Assembly: GCA_039933785.1 (NCBI GenBank)
Contig: JBDTNL010000022.1
Location: 1-55,653 of the forward strand
From: JBDTNL01 sp039933785
Lineage (GTDB): Bacteria > Acidobacteriota > Thermoanaerobaculia > Multivoradales > JAGPDF01
Direction of reading: 5' to 3'
Length of the DNA stretch: 55,653 nt
Below the pieces are notes generated by a model. It worked only from the letters and a program-made list of their open reading frames with translations. It was not told the origin of the DNA and did no database searches. The position numbers and the translations under genes are program-made. Shown piece after piece: positions 25,555 through 33,653 of the stretch; position 1 is the stretch's first letter, and the number at the start of each line of letters is the position of its first letter.

Positions 25555-26742
25555 ATGACATCGCCATCGCAGTCCCCGAGCCGCGCCCGCACCGTCTGGC
25601 TACCCGCCCTTCTCCTCTTGATCGCCATGTTCAACCTGACGCTGCCGGTGGCGGCGCTCAAGGAGTGGGTGGTCGATGGGCTTGGCGGGTCGGTTACCGA
25701 CGCGGCCTTGTTTCTCTCGGTCGAGATGGTGGCGTACATGATCTGTGCGCCGCTCTGGGGGCTGCTGAGCGATCGCAACGCGCATCGGAAACGTTGGATC
25801 GTAGGTGGATTCCTCGCTAGCGGCGTCTTGTATCTGTTGTATCCGCATGTCCACTCGGTAGCCGAGCTGTTGGCGTTGCGCTTCGTGCAGGGCGCCTTTG
25901 CGGTGATGGGTTGGTCGACGTTGATGGCGCTGGTCGCCGATCACGCCGACGACCAGAGGCGGGGCCGGGCCATGGGCGCGGTCGGCGGCGCGCTCATTCT
26001 CGGGATAGGGATGGGCGCGCCGATCGGCGGCGCGATCGCCAAGCACTTGGGACCGGTGGTGCCGCTCGAGCTCGCGGGCATTCTCTTCCTGGCTATCGGC
26101 GCACTCGCCTTGGCCTTGCCGGAGCCGGCGCTGGTGCGCTCGCGGGCGAGCCTCCGCCAGATTGCCGGGACCCTGCGGGAGCGTCCGCGATTGCTCGTGC
26201 CTTGCCTGTTCTATTTTGCCGATCGCTTGACCATCGGATTGTTCCTGATCGCGTTCCCGCTGTACCTGCATTCGCTGGGCTCGGACGACCCGGCGATGCG
26301 CGGACGCTACCTCGGGATGTTTCTGCTGCCGTTCGCGCTGCTCCAGCCGCTCGCCGGTCGCTTGATCGAGCGCTTCGGCGCCTATCGACCGCTGGTCGCC
26401 GGTTCACTCTTCTATGGCATCGCGCTTTGTGCGGTCGGCTACACCGGCAAGACGGGTCTGGCGGGATTGATGCTGCTGCTCGGCGCGGTCGCGGCGGTGA
26501 TGTTCCCTCCCACCCTGGCGCTGGTCGGTGAGCTCGCGGACCCCCGCGCCCGCGGTAGCGCGATGGGTGGGTTCAATCTCGCGGGGTCGCTGGGCTTCGC
26601 GATCGGACCGCTGGTCGGCGCCTGGGCGCAGGCGGCGGGAGGGTTCAGGTTCACTTTCGTGTTGAGCGGCAGCCTGGCGGTCGCGCTCGCTCTCGGGAGC
26701 GCACCGTGGCTCTGGCGTTTGCGCTCTGGGATCCGTCCATGA
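25555..26742 (+). CDS. MFS transporter
   Basis: A 395-residue major facilitator with about 12 membrane segments. The loop between segments 2 and 3 carries the MFS signature in the form GLLSDRNAHRKRWIVGG, close to GxxxDRxGRR. Segments 5 and 6 show the glycine-rich GAVGGALILGIGMGAPIGG typical of drug/proton antiporters. A TAAGAT box lies 12 bases before ATG 25555. The next gene starts within its stop codon (ATGA), so the two transporters form one transcript. The substrate cannot be predicted; the neighbouring GAF-sigma-54 regulator is divergent and might control it. Confidence 0.88.
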   Translation: MTSPSQSPSRARTVWLPALLLLIAMFNLTLPVAALKEWVVDGLGGSVTDAALFLSVEMVAYMICAPLWGLLSDRNAHRKRWIVGGFLASGVLYLLYPHVHSVAELLALRFVQGAFAVMGWSTLMALVADHADDQRRGRAMGAVGGALILGIGMGAPIGGAIAKHLGPVVPLELAGILFLAIGALALALPEPALVRSRASLRQIAGTLRERPRLLVPCLFYFADRLTIGLFLIAFPLYLHSLGSDDPAMRGRYLGMFLLPFALLQPLAGRLIERFGAYRPLVAGSLFYGIALCAVGYTGKTGLAGLMLLLGAVAAVMFPPTLALVGELADPRARGSAMGGFNLAGSLGFAIGPLVGAWAQAAGGFRFTFVLSGSLAVALALGSAPWLWRLRSGIRP

Positions 26743-27926
26743 CCCGCGCGGCGCTCGCCACGGTCTACCTGACGGTCTTCATCGACCTCTTCGGCTTCGG
26801 CATCATCTTGCCGGCATTGCCGTACTACGCACAGAAGCTCGGTGCGAGCGGACTGTGGCTCGGCGTGCTCTTCACGGCGTACTCGGCGGCGCAGCTTTTC
26901 GGCGCCGCGCTGCTCGGGCGCTGGTCGGATCGCGTCGGCCGCCGGCCGATCCTGTTGCTCAGTCTGCTGGGCTCGGTGTTGGCCTTCACGCTCTGCGGCT
27001 TCGCGGCGACGCTGCCGATGCTGATCGCGGCGCGCGCGCTCGCCGGAGCGTTCGGCGGCTCGATCGCCGCGGCGCAGGCCTACATCGCCGACGTCACCGC
27101 GCCCGCCGAGCGGGCGCGCGCCATGGGCCTGCTCGGCGCGTCGATCGGCCTGGGATTCGTGCTCGGGCCGGCGGTGGGCGCGTTGCTCGCGCATTGGGGC
27201 CTGGGCTTCGGTGCCGCTGCGTTCGTGGCGGCGGGGCTGGCGGCGATCAATTGGGTCGCCACCTACCTGCGATTGCGCGAGCCCGAACGCCATGAGACCG
27301 CCGGGTCACGGGCGCCGATCGCGGGCTTGATTCGGGCGCTCGGCAGACCGGCGCTCGGCCGCCTGTTGGGCGCGACCTTCTTCGCCATGTGCGCCATGGT
27401 CGCGATGGAGACGACGCTGGCGTTCCTGGTGAAGGCCCGCTTTGGTCTCCGCGAAGGCGGGCTCGGCGCGCTACTGGTGTTCGCGGGTGTCGTGCAGGTG
27501 ATCGTGCAGGGAGGATTGCTCGGGCGCCTGGTGCGGGCTTTCGGGGAGCGTCCTGTGGCGCTCGCGGGAACCGTACTTTCCGCCGTGGCGCTGGTGACGC
27601 TTGCCCTGGCGCCGACGCTCACGCTCGCAACCGTGGCGCTCGGCGGCCTCGCCGCGGGAGCCGGCTGCACCACTCCGGCCCTCGCGACACTCCTCTCCCG
27701 AGCGAGCGCTGCCGATGAACAGGGTGGAGTTCTAGGTCTTGGCCAATCAATGAGCGCCCTCGCTCGCGCCAGCGCGCCGCTGGCTGCCGGGTCGCTTTGG
27801 GACTGGGCCCCAAAGGCGCCCTATCTGGTGGGCGCGACGTTTGCCCTTTGCGCGGCGGCGCTGATCGGATGGTCAGCGATCGCTGACGCGAGCGGCGAGC
27901 CGACCGTCAGCTCGGTTCGAGGCTGA
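26739..27926 (+). CDS. MFS transporter, tetracycline-resistance-like (TCR/Tet family)
   Basis: A 395-residue transporter with 12 likely membrane segments. It opens with the DHA1 motif FIDLFGFGIILPALPYYA, followed by the loop GRWSDRVGRRPILLLSLLG, the antiporter motif GLLGASIGLGFVLGPAVGALL and a second-half loop with LGRLVRAFGERPV. This pattern is that of TetA-like drug/proton antiporters, but such proteins often export other compounds, so no resistance is claimed. ATG 26739 overlaps the preceding stop; an upstream GTG at 26706 is in frame but lies within the preceding gene. The 3' end overlaps convergent moeA by 20 bases. Confidence 0.88.
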   Translation: MTRAALATVYLTVFIDLFGFGIILPALPYYAQKLGASGLWLGVLFTAYSAAQLFGAALLGRWSDRVGRRPILLLSLLGSVLAFTLCGFAATLPMLIAARALAGAFGGSIAAAQAYIADVTAPAERARAMGLLGASIGLGFVLGPAVGALLAHWGLGFGAAAFVAAGLAAINWVATYLRLREPERHETAGSRAPIAGLIRALGRPALGRLLGATFFAMCAMVAMETTLAFLVKARFGLREGGLGALLVFAGVVQVIVQGGLLGRLVRAFGERPVALAGTVLSAVALVTLALAPTLTLATVALGGLAAGAGCTTPALATLLSRASAADEQGGVLGLGQSMSALARASAPLAAGSLWDWAPKAPYLVGATFALCAAALIGWSAIADASGEPTVSSVRG

Positions 27927-29130
27927 TCGCCGCGAGCGGCAGGATCTCGGCGGGCTCTCCCGCCGCCAGGGCAGGCGCACCGGCGCGCAGTCGCAACAGG
28001 GCGTTGCCGCGGGCAAACGTCGCGACGTCGTGCGAACCGCGCGGTGGAAACGGGCGGATGCGGATCTCTCCATCGACAGCCCAGGCCGCGGCGGGAAGGA
28101 ATCGATCGCGCCGCTCGGGAGCCGCCTGCAGGTCCTCGACCAACCTTCCGCGAAGCGCTCCGCTCCACAACCGGTCGCGATGGCCCATCAGTCGGCGCAG
28201 GGCCGGCCGAACGAACAGCCAATAGGCCACCATGGCGGAGGCCGGGTTTCCCGGCAGCCCGAAGACCAGTCCTCCGGCGTGTCGAAAGACCACGATCGGC
28301 TTGCCGGGCTGCATGGCGACGCCGTCAAAAACGACCTTGGCGCCGAGCTCGGCGAGCACCCCCTCGACCAGATCGTAAGCCCCCATCGACACCCCGCCGG
28401 AGATCAGGAGAACCTCCGAACCGAGCCCGCGCTGGATCTCGGCGCGTAGGCTCAGCCGATCGTCGCGCGCGATGCCAAGATCCGCGAACCGCAGGCCGAG
28501 GCCGCGCCCGGCGGCGAGCAGGAAGTCACCGTGGCTGTTGCGAACCTGCCCCGGGCGAGGCGTCGACTCCGGCGGCACCACCTCGTCGCCGGTGGCGAGG
28601 ACGGCGACGCGCGGCTCGCGCCGCACCTCGACCCGCGCATAGCCGTGCGTGGCGAGCAGTGCCAAGGCACCCGGCGAGAGCGTGGCCCCGACGGGCAAGA
28701 GATTCTCTCCGGTACGCTGGATCTCACCTTGTCGCCGGATGTGAGCTCCCAGTTCGACCGGGTGGAGAAGGGTCACGCTCTCCACTCCGGCGTCGGTGAG
28801 CTCCACCGGTACCACTCGATCCGCGCCGTGGGGAATGGCGGCCCCGGTCATGATTCGGGCCACCTGGCCGGGTCCGAGCGTGAGGCCCGGAGCCTCGCCC
28901 GCCGCGAGAGTGGCGACGACCGGCAATGGAGTGTTTCGGGGCAGATCTCCGGTGAGCGCGTAGCCGTCCATCGCCGAGACGTCGCACGGCGGGACGTCGA
29001 CGCGCGCTCGCGGGCTCACTGCGAGGACCCTGTCGAGAGCGGCCTGCCGCGCCATGGCCTCGGGTGGCAACGCGTCGAGCCAAGGCTCGAGTAGAGCCCA
29101 AGCGTCCTCCGGTGAATGCGGCGAGGGCAT
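27907..29130 (-). CDS. moeA: Molybdopterin molybdenumtransferase MoeA
   Basis: MoeA inserts molybdate into adenylated molybdopterin, the final step of basic molybdenum cofactor synthesis. The 407-residue protein shows DVPPCDVSAMDGYAL, the family's RIMTGAAIPHGADRVVPVE, the MoCF_biosynth domain with ATGDEVVPPESTPRPGQVRNS and LISGGVSMGAYD, and the substrate loop VFGLPGNPASAMVAYWLFV, then a C-terminal beta domain. I placed the start at ATG 29130 because a TAGCAT box ends exactly 7 bases upstream and the family motif follows at normal distance; the frame is open 15 codons further up, across that promoter. It serves the same pathway as moaC, fdhD and the formate dehydrogenase. Confidence 0.94.
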   Translation of the reverse strand: MPSPHSPEDAWALLEPWLDALPPEAMARQAALDRVLAVSPRARVDVPPCDVSAMDGYALTGDLPRNTPLPVVATLAAGEAPGLTLGPGQVARIMTGAAIPHGADRVVPVELTDAGVESVTLLHPVELGAHIRRQGEIQRTGENLLPVGATLSPGALALLATHGYARVEVRREPRVAVLATGDEVVPPESTPRPGQVRNSHGDFLLAAGRGLGLRFADLGIARDDRLSLRAEIQRGLGSEVLLISGGVSMGAYDLVEGVLAELGAKVVFDGVAMQPGKPIVVFRHAGGLVFGLPGNPASAMVAYWLFVRPALRRLMGHRDRLWSGALRGRLVEDLQAAPERRDRFLPAAAWAVDGEIRIRPFPPRGSHDVATFARGNALLRLRAGAPALAAGEPAEILPLAAISLEPS

Positions 29131-29137
29131 GGGGGCG

Positions 29138-29147
29138 ATGCTATACT
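29138..29147. promoter_or_regulatory. Overlapping divergent -10 boxes for moeA and the DUF4388 gene
   Basis: Minus strand: TAGCAT at 29143-29138, 7 bases before moeA ATG 29130, leaderless. Plus strand: TATACT at 29142-29147, about 35 bases of leader before GTG 29189. The two boxes share two bases, so the genes should compete for polymerase. Confidence 0.5.
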
Positions 29148-29188
29148 TTGTAACGCACCGCGGAAAAAAACTCACCTCAAGAACTCAC

Positions 29189-29965
29189 GTGGAAAAGGTA
29201 TTTCAGTTCCGCGGAGACCTCCGGCAAGCCTCGCTGCCCGAGGTCTTCTTCAAGATCCATCACTTCGCGGTTCCGGGAGTGATGGAGGCCTCGCGCCAGG
29301 GCGTCGAGAAGCGCATCTTCCTGCGCTCGGGCAACGTCGTGCACGCGTCGTCGTCCGATCGCGGCGATTCGCTGGGCGCGTTCCTGCGCCGCACCGGCCG
29401 GCTGTCGCAAGAGGATTTCCAGGCGACCATGCGCGACCGCGCCGCTTCCGAGCATCGCTACGGCGCTTTGCTGGTCGAGCGCGGCTTGTTCTCTCCGGCC
29501 GAGGTCTATGACGGGATTCGCGATCAGATCGAGGCCATTTTGTGGAGCCTCTTCACTTGGGAAGACGGCGAGGTCGCGTTTCGCATCTCCGAGTTTCCCG
29601 ACCAAGAGATGGTGCGGCTGCACCTGCCGATCCGCTACGTCATCGTGCAGGGAATCAAGCGCTCACCGAGCGCCAAGGCCTTGCTACAAAGACTCGGCAA
29701 CCGCGAGACCGTGCTCGAGCCCTGCTATCGAGTGGAAGACTTGATCGAGATCGGGCTCGACGCCAATGAGTACAAGTTGCTCACCATGGTGAACGGCAAG
29801 CGCTCGCTGTTCGACATCTGCACCAACGGGCCGCTCGCTCCGCCGGACAACGCCAAGCTGATCTACGCCTTCCAGACGCTCAACCTGATCCGGCGCTCGG
29901 AAAGCGGCGGTGCGATCAAGATCAGGCTCAAGACCGATGGAGAACCCTCCGAACGCCCGGCCTGA
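29189..29965 (+). CDS. DUF4388 (PATAN-type) regulatory protein
   Basis: A 258-residue cytoplasmic protein. The first 100 residues match DUF4388/PATAN (FRGDLRQASLPEVFFKIHH, then KRIFLRSGNVVHASSSDRGD), a domain frequent in response-regulator and gliding/pilus signalling proteins of myxobacteria, cyanobacteria and acidobacteria. Then comes a helical middle (YGALLVERGLFSPAEVYDGIRDQIEAILW, spread over two helices) and a C-terminal winged-helix-like part (VNGKRSLFDICTN). GTG 29189 is preferred because the TATACT box lies between it and the upstream in-frame ATG 29138. Start choice is uncertain and no Shine-Dalgarno is seen. Biological role unknown. Confidence 0.72.
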   Translation: MEKVFQFRGDLRQASLPEVFFKIHHFAVPGVMEASRQGVEKRIFLRSGNVVHASSSDRGDSLGAFLRRTGRLSQEDFQATMRDRAASEHRYGALLVERGLFSPAEVYDGIRDQIEAILWSLFTWEDGEVAFRISEFPDQEMVRLHLPIRYVIVQGIKRSPSAKALLQRLGNRETVLEPCYRVEDLIEIGLDANEYKLLTMVNGKRSLFDICTNGPLAPPDNAKLIYAFQTLNLIRRSESGGAIKIRLKTDGEPSERPA

Positions 29966-29985
29966 CCGGTGACGGAAGACCCACC

Positions 29986-30393
29986 ATGCCGATCTACGAA
30001 TACCAGTGCACGCAATGCGGCAAGCGCGTCGAGGCGATCCAGCGCTTCGCCGACGCGCCGCTCACGGTGTGTGAGCACTGTGGCGGTGAATTGAAGAAGC
30101 TGGTGTCGGCGCCCGCGTTCCAGTTCAAGGGCACGGGTTGGTACGTGACCGACTACGCGGGCAAAAAAGGCGCCGAGGGGCGCGACGCCAAGGAAGGCAA
30201 GCAGGAGTCCGGCGGCGAGAGCTCGTCCGCGGGTACCGCCGAGAGCGCCTCCTCTTCGAGCTCGAGTGGCGAGACTTCGAGCAAGCACTCCTCCGGCAAG
30301 GAGTCCTCGAGCAAGGATTCGAGCTCCGAGAGCGGGAAGAGCGGCGGGTCGTCGACTTCCAGCGCGGCGCCCAAGGCGGACTCGTCTTCCTGA
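29986..30393 (+). CDS. FmdB-type zinc ribbon protein with long Ser-rich tail
   Basis: A 135-residue protein. Residues 1-45 form the FmdB/CxxC zinc ribbon (MPIYEYQCTQCGKRVE and TVCEHCGGELKKL) with four zinc cysteines. After FQFKGTGWYVTDYA, a conserved end of the family, comes an 80-residue low-complexity tail of Ser, Gly, Lys and Glu. The ribbon alone is common and small; the tail here is as long as the domain itself. GGAAG precedes ATG 29986. It follows the DUF4388 gene by 20 bases and is probably co-transcribed. Family function is not established. Confidence 0.88.
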   Translation: MPIYEYQCTQCGKRVEAIQRFADAPLTVCEHCGGELKKLVSAPAFQFKGTGWYVTDYAGKKGAEGRDAKEGKQESGGESSSAGTAESASSSSSSGETSSKHSSGKESSSKDSSSESGKSGGSSTSSAAPKADSSS

Positions 30394-30487
30394 AGCAGCC
30401 TTGCTCGGGGCTTCGACTGCGCTCAGCCAGCGGTGAGGTCGAAGGCCTTTGACCCGGCCGACCCGGCCGACTCCAAGATTCGAATGC

Positions 30488-30493
30488 TAAAAT
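30488..30493 (+). promoter_or_regulatory. Predicted -10 box (TAAAAT) of the XdhC-like gene, leaderless
   Basis: TAAAAT preceded by TGC, 6 bases before ATG 30500. There is no Shine-Dalgarno sequence. A short tandem CCCGGCCGA duplication lies upstream at 30453-30470. Confidence 0.5.
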
Positions 30494-30499
30494 TCTCCC

Positions 30500-31372
30500 A
30501 TGCGTGAGCCCACCCTCGCCGAGGTTCTGGCCAACGTCGATGCGGTCTTGCGAGAGTATGGCCGGGCGGCGCTTTGCCAGATCGTGCGCGCCGAGGGCTC
30601 GACTCCCGGCAAGGCGGGGTGGAAGCTACTGCTCATGCCCGACGGCAGCGCCCGGGGCAATCTCGGCGGCGGCGCCTTCGAAGCGCTGGTCAAGGCGGAT
30701 GCGGCGGCGCTCCTGCGCCGCGACGACTCGCAGCCGACGCCGGGCGAGATCAAGCGCTACTACTTCACCGAGGAAGCCGTGCGCGGCCAGGCGACCGGCA
30801 TGGTGTGCGGCGGCATGGCCGAGGTCTTCCTCGAGGTTCTCGAGTCGTCGCCGTTGTTGGTGCTCTGCGGGGGCGGGCCGGTTGCGCAAGCCGTGGCACG
30901 CGGCGCGGGCCTGGCCGGCTTCGAGCTCCTGATCGTCGAGGATCGCGCCGAGTTCTTGCGCGCCGAGCTCTTCCCCGAGGGCACCCGCACGGTGCGCGTC
31001 GGCCGCGACTACCCGGACGATTTCCTGAGACCCTTCGCGCGCCGTGAGATCTATGCCGCGGTGGTGACGCGCTGCTGGGAGACCGATACGGCGGCGCTCG
31101 CCGCGATCCTCCGCCAAGCTCCGTCGCGCTTGCGCTACCTGGGGCTCATGGGAAGCCGCCGCAAGATCGTCCGCGTTCGCGCCGAGCTCGCGCTCCGGAA
31201 CTACGGCGCCGACTTGACGCTCTTGCGCGCGCCCATCGGTTTGCCGATCGGCGGCGACAGCCCGGGCGAGATCGCGCTCTCGATCCTCGCCGAGTTGGTG
31301 CAGGTGAGGAATCAGCCAGCGGCTGAAGCTGCGGCGACATCCCTCACGACCGAAGCGAGAAGCGCTCCCTGA
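30500..31372 (+). CDS. XdhC/CoxI-family molybdoenzyme maturation factor
   Basis: A 290-residue protein of the XdhC/CoxI family, which binds the molybdenum cofactor, aids its sulfuration and delivers it to xanthine dehydrogenase-type enzymes. Seen: an N-terminal XdhC_CoxI part (VRAEGSTPGKAGWKLLLMPDGS, GNLGGGAFEALV, ATGMVCGGMAEVF) and a C-terminal Rossmann-like part (PLLVLCGGGPVAQAVARGAGLAGF, then YAAVVTRCWETDTAAL and LRYLGLMGSRRK). The conserved cysteine of CGGMAEV, linked to cofactor binding in relatives, is present. No xanthine- or CO-dehydrogenase-type enzyme is in the window, so its client is elsewhere. It is followed by a secreted propeller gene with a 1-base overlap (TGATG). Confidence 0.9.
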   Translation: MREPTLAEVLANVDAVLREYGRAALCQIVRAEGSTPGKAGWKLLLMPDGSARGNLGGGAFEALVKADAAALLRRDDSQPTPGEIKRYYFTEEAVRGQATGMVCGGMAEVFLEVLESSPLLVLCGGGPVAQAVARGAGLAGFELLIVEDRAEFLRAELFPEGTRTVRVGRDYPDDFLRPFARREIYAAVVTRCWETDTAALAAILRQAPSRLRYLGLMGSRRKIVRVRAELALRNYGADLTLLRAPIGLPIGGDSPGEIALSILAELVQVRNQPAAEAAATSLTTEARSAP

Positions 31373-33240
31373 TGCGCGCGGTGCTCCAGCGGATCGCACA
31401 GCTCGGGGGTGTCGCTGCGGTCGGCGCGCTGTCGTACTTGAGTGCGGCGGCGCCGGCTGGCGGAGCGACTACCTGGCAGCGGGCGCCCATCTTCGGCGGC
31501 GACATCCGCAGCCTGGCGATCGATCCGCGCGATGCGAACGTGGTCCTGGCGGGCTCCTCGGCGGGTCAGATCTATCGTTCTCGGGATGGCGGCGAGACCT
31601 GGGCGAACGCCGGCGCGGAGCTGCCGCTCCCGGGGTGGGTCGTCGCCGCGCTCACCTTCGATAGCAATCGCCCCGGCCGCGTTTGGGCTGGGCTCTGGGG
31701 ACTATGGGGCGGCGGCCAGGTTGCCTACTCCGACGATCTCGGCGCCAGCTGGGCACAGCCGGGCCGGGCGTTCGCGGAGCATCAGATCTATGCCCTCGCC
31801 ACGGTGCCCGGCAGCGCGGGCTGGCTGTACGCAGGGACGCGCGCCGGTGTTCTGCGCTCGAACGACGCCGGAGTGACGTGGGTACGGGCGACCGCAGAGT
31901 ACCCCGACATCGTGAACGTCTCGAGCCTGATGATCGATCCCATGGACCCGCGCTCGGTGATCGCGGGGACTTGGCGGCGAGCGTATAAGAGCACTGACGA
32001 TGGCGTCACGTGGCGTCCGATCTTCCGCGGCATGGTGGAAGACACGGAAGTCTTCAGCCTCAATCCTGTCGTTTGGAGGCCGGGTGAAATCTGGGCCTCG
32101 ACCTGCGGTTGGGTATATCGAAGCAGCGACGGCGGAGAGAGTTGGGCACGCTTTCAGAAGGGCCTGGATGAGAAGCGCACGCCGGCCTTCCGCGTGCTCG
32201 CGGATGGAGGGCTCCTGGCCGGGACCGTGGCCGGCGCCTACGTCTCGCGCGACCACGGCGAATCCTGGAGCCGCAAGACTCCGGCCGACGTCTCGGTGCT
32301 CGCGATCGCCCAATCAGCGGCGCGTCCGCAGCGCCTGTTGCTCGGCACCGAGGGGAGCGGGGTGTGGATCTCGGATGACGGCGGCGAGTCTTTCCGGGCC
32401 TCGAGTCAGGGCCTCACCAACGTGCGGGTCATGGCCCTGGCGAAGAACGGGCCCGAGATCATCGCCGGCGTGAACCACGCCGGGCCATCATCCGGCGTCT
32501 ACAGCTCGTTCGATCGAGCCACGAGTTTCTCGTTCACCCCCGAGACGCTGCCAACGCTGCTCGATCTGACCGCCTCCAGCGGGCGTCTCTATGCCGCCAC
32601 GGAACAGGGCCTGTTCGTGCGCGACCAGGGATCTTGGAGCTCGGTTGCGAAGATCGGACCGGTGCGGATCGAGCAGGTGTTGACGGCCGGCAAGCGCTTG
32701 GTGGTGCGCGCCCCGAAGGGATTCTTCGAGCTCCACGGCAAGGACTTCGTGGCGGTGCCGTACAAGCGCGGCGCTCCGCGCTCGGCCGCCCTGTTCGACG
32801 ATGCTCTCTGGGTCACCGATGCCGCCGGGCTCTATCGCTTCGATCAGGGCGGCGCGCCGAGCATCGCGCACGCCGTGGCGACGCCGGTGACGAGTGGACG
32901 GCTGGCGCATCTCGGAGGCCGCGTGGATGCTCTTTTGTTGAGCGGCAGCGACGGCGCCTGGGTGCGCAGCAGCCTGCGCGATGCCTGGCGGCAGATCGCG
33001 GTCGGCCCGACGCGCGTCTTTGAAACCAGCGACCCGGCATATCCGGCCCTGCTGGTGAGCGGAGATCGAGTCTCGCTCTGGAATGCCGGCAGCGGGGAGC
33101 TCGAGCCCTTCGAGGTCTCCATTCCGCCGCGCGACATCGCCTCGGTGCTCATCGATGGCGCCAAGATCTACCTCGGAACGTCGGGCTACGGCTTGCTCAT
33201 CGGCGACCGGCCGGCGGCGACCGCGGCAGCAGCACCCTGA
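31372..33240 (+). CDS. Secreted sortilin/BNR-type beta-propeller protein
   Basis: A 622-residue exported protein with an N-terminal signal peptide ending near AAAPAGGA. The body consists of Asp-box repeats of the S-x-D-x-G-x-T-W type: SRDGGETW, SDDLGASW, SNDAGVTW, STDDGVTW, SSDGGESW, SRDHGESW and SDDGGESF, which form the blades of a sialidase/sortilin-like propeller. No catalytic sialidase residues are evident, so a binding or scaffold role is likelier. The C-terminal third has no Asp boxes. The start ATG overlaps the stop of the XdhC-like gene by one base; a functional link between them is not obvious. Confidence 0.85.
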   Translation: MRAVLQRIAQLGGVAAVGALSYLSAAAPAGGATTWQRAPIFGGDIRSLAIDPRDANVVLAGSSAGQIYRSRDGGETWANAGAELPLPGWVVAALTFDSNRPGRVWAGLWGLWGGGQVAYSDDLGASWAQPGRAFAEHQIYALATVPGSAGWLYAGTRAGVLRSNDAGVTWVRATAEYPDIVNVSSLMIDPMDPRSVIAGTWRRAYKSTDDGVTWRPIFRGMVEDTEVFSLNPVVWRPGEIWASTCGWVYRSSDGGESWARFQKGLDEKRTPAFRVLADGGLLAGTVAGAYVSRDHGESWSRKTPADVSVLAIAQSAARPQRLLLGTEGSGVWISDDGGESFRASSQGLTNVRVMALAKNGPEIIAGVNHAGPSSGVYSSFDRATSFSFTPETLPTLLDLTASSGRLYAATEQGLFVRDQGSWSSVAKIGPVRIEQVLTAGKRLVVRAPKGFFELHGKDFVAVPYKRGAPRSAALFDDALWVTDAAGLYRFDQGGAPSIAHAVATPVTSGRLAHLGGRVDALLLSGSDGAWVRSSLRDAWRQIAVGPTRVFETSDPAYPALLVSGDRVSLWNAGSGELEPFEVSIPPRDIASVLIDGAKIYLGTSGYGLLIGDRPAATAAAAP

Positions 33241-33263
33241 CGGTCGAGTACGATCGAGTCCAG

Positions 33264-33593
33264 ATGCGGATCGAGGGAATGCCCTTCGGGCTCACCGAGT
33301 GGTCGGCCGTCGAGCCCACAGTGCATCCGGGCGAAGCCGGCATGGCGATCTGGCGGACGCGCCAGTGGGGCGACCTGCGCGTGCGGCTGGTCGAGTACTC
33401 GCCGGGGTATCGCGCCGACCACTGGTGCGAGAAGGGGCACATACTATTCTGCCTGGAAGGCGAGCTTCACACGGAGCTCGCGGACGGACGCCATTTCGTC
33501 CTCACGTCCGGTGTGAGCTATCAGGTCGCCGACGGCGCCGAGCCTCACCGTTCGTCGACGCCGATCGGAGCCAAGCTGTTCGTGGTCGACTGA
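33264..33593 (+). CDS. DHCW-motif cupin-fold protein
   Basis: A 109-residue single-domain cupin. The characteristic segment GYRADHWCEKGHILFCLEGE, with its Asp-His-Trp-Cys cluster and a second His, defines the small DHCW cupin family; the His, Cys and Glu residues could bind a metal. The C-terminal half (LADGRHFVLTSGVSYQV) completes the jelly roll. A TACGAT box lies 9 bases before ATG 33264 and there is no Shine-Dalgarno. It follows the propeller gene by 23 bases. Its reaction is unknown. Confidence 0.82.
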   Translation: MRIEGMPFGLTEWSAVEPTVHPGEAGMAIWRTRQWGDLRVRLVEYSPGYRADHWCEKGHILFCLEGELHTELADGRHFVLTSGVSYQVADGAEPHRSSTPIGAKLFVVD

Positions 33594-33653
33594 GCGTTTC
33601 GAAGGCCCTCGGTCTCCTCGGTGGCATGAGCTGCGCTGGTCGTTCAGTCCCGC

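Noticed and set aside
26739..27926. Calling the second MFS gene a tetracycline-resistance determinant
   Set aside because: The motifs are those of the wider DHA1 antiporter group, and sequence alone does not establish the substrate.
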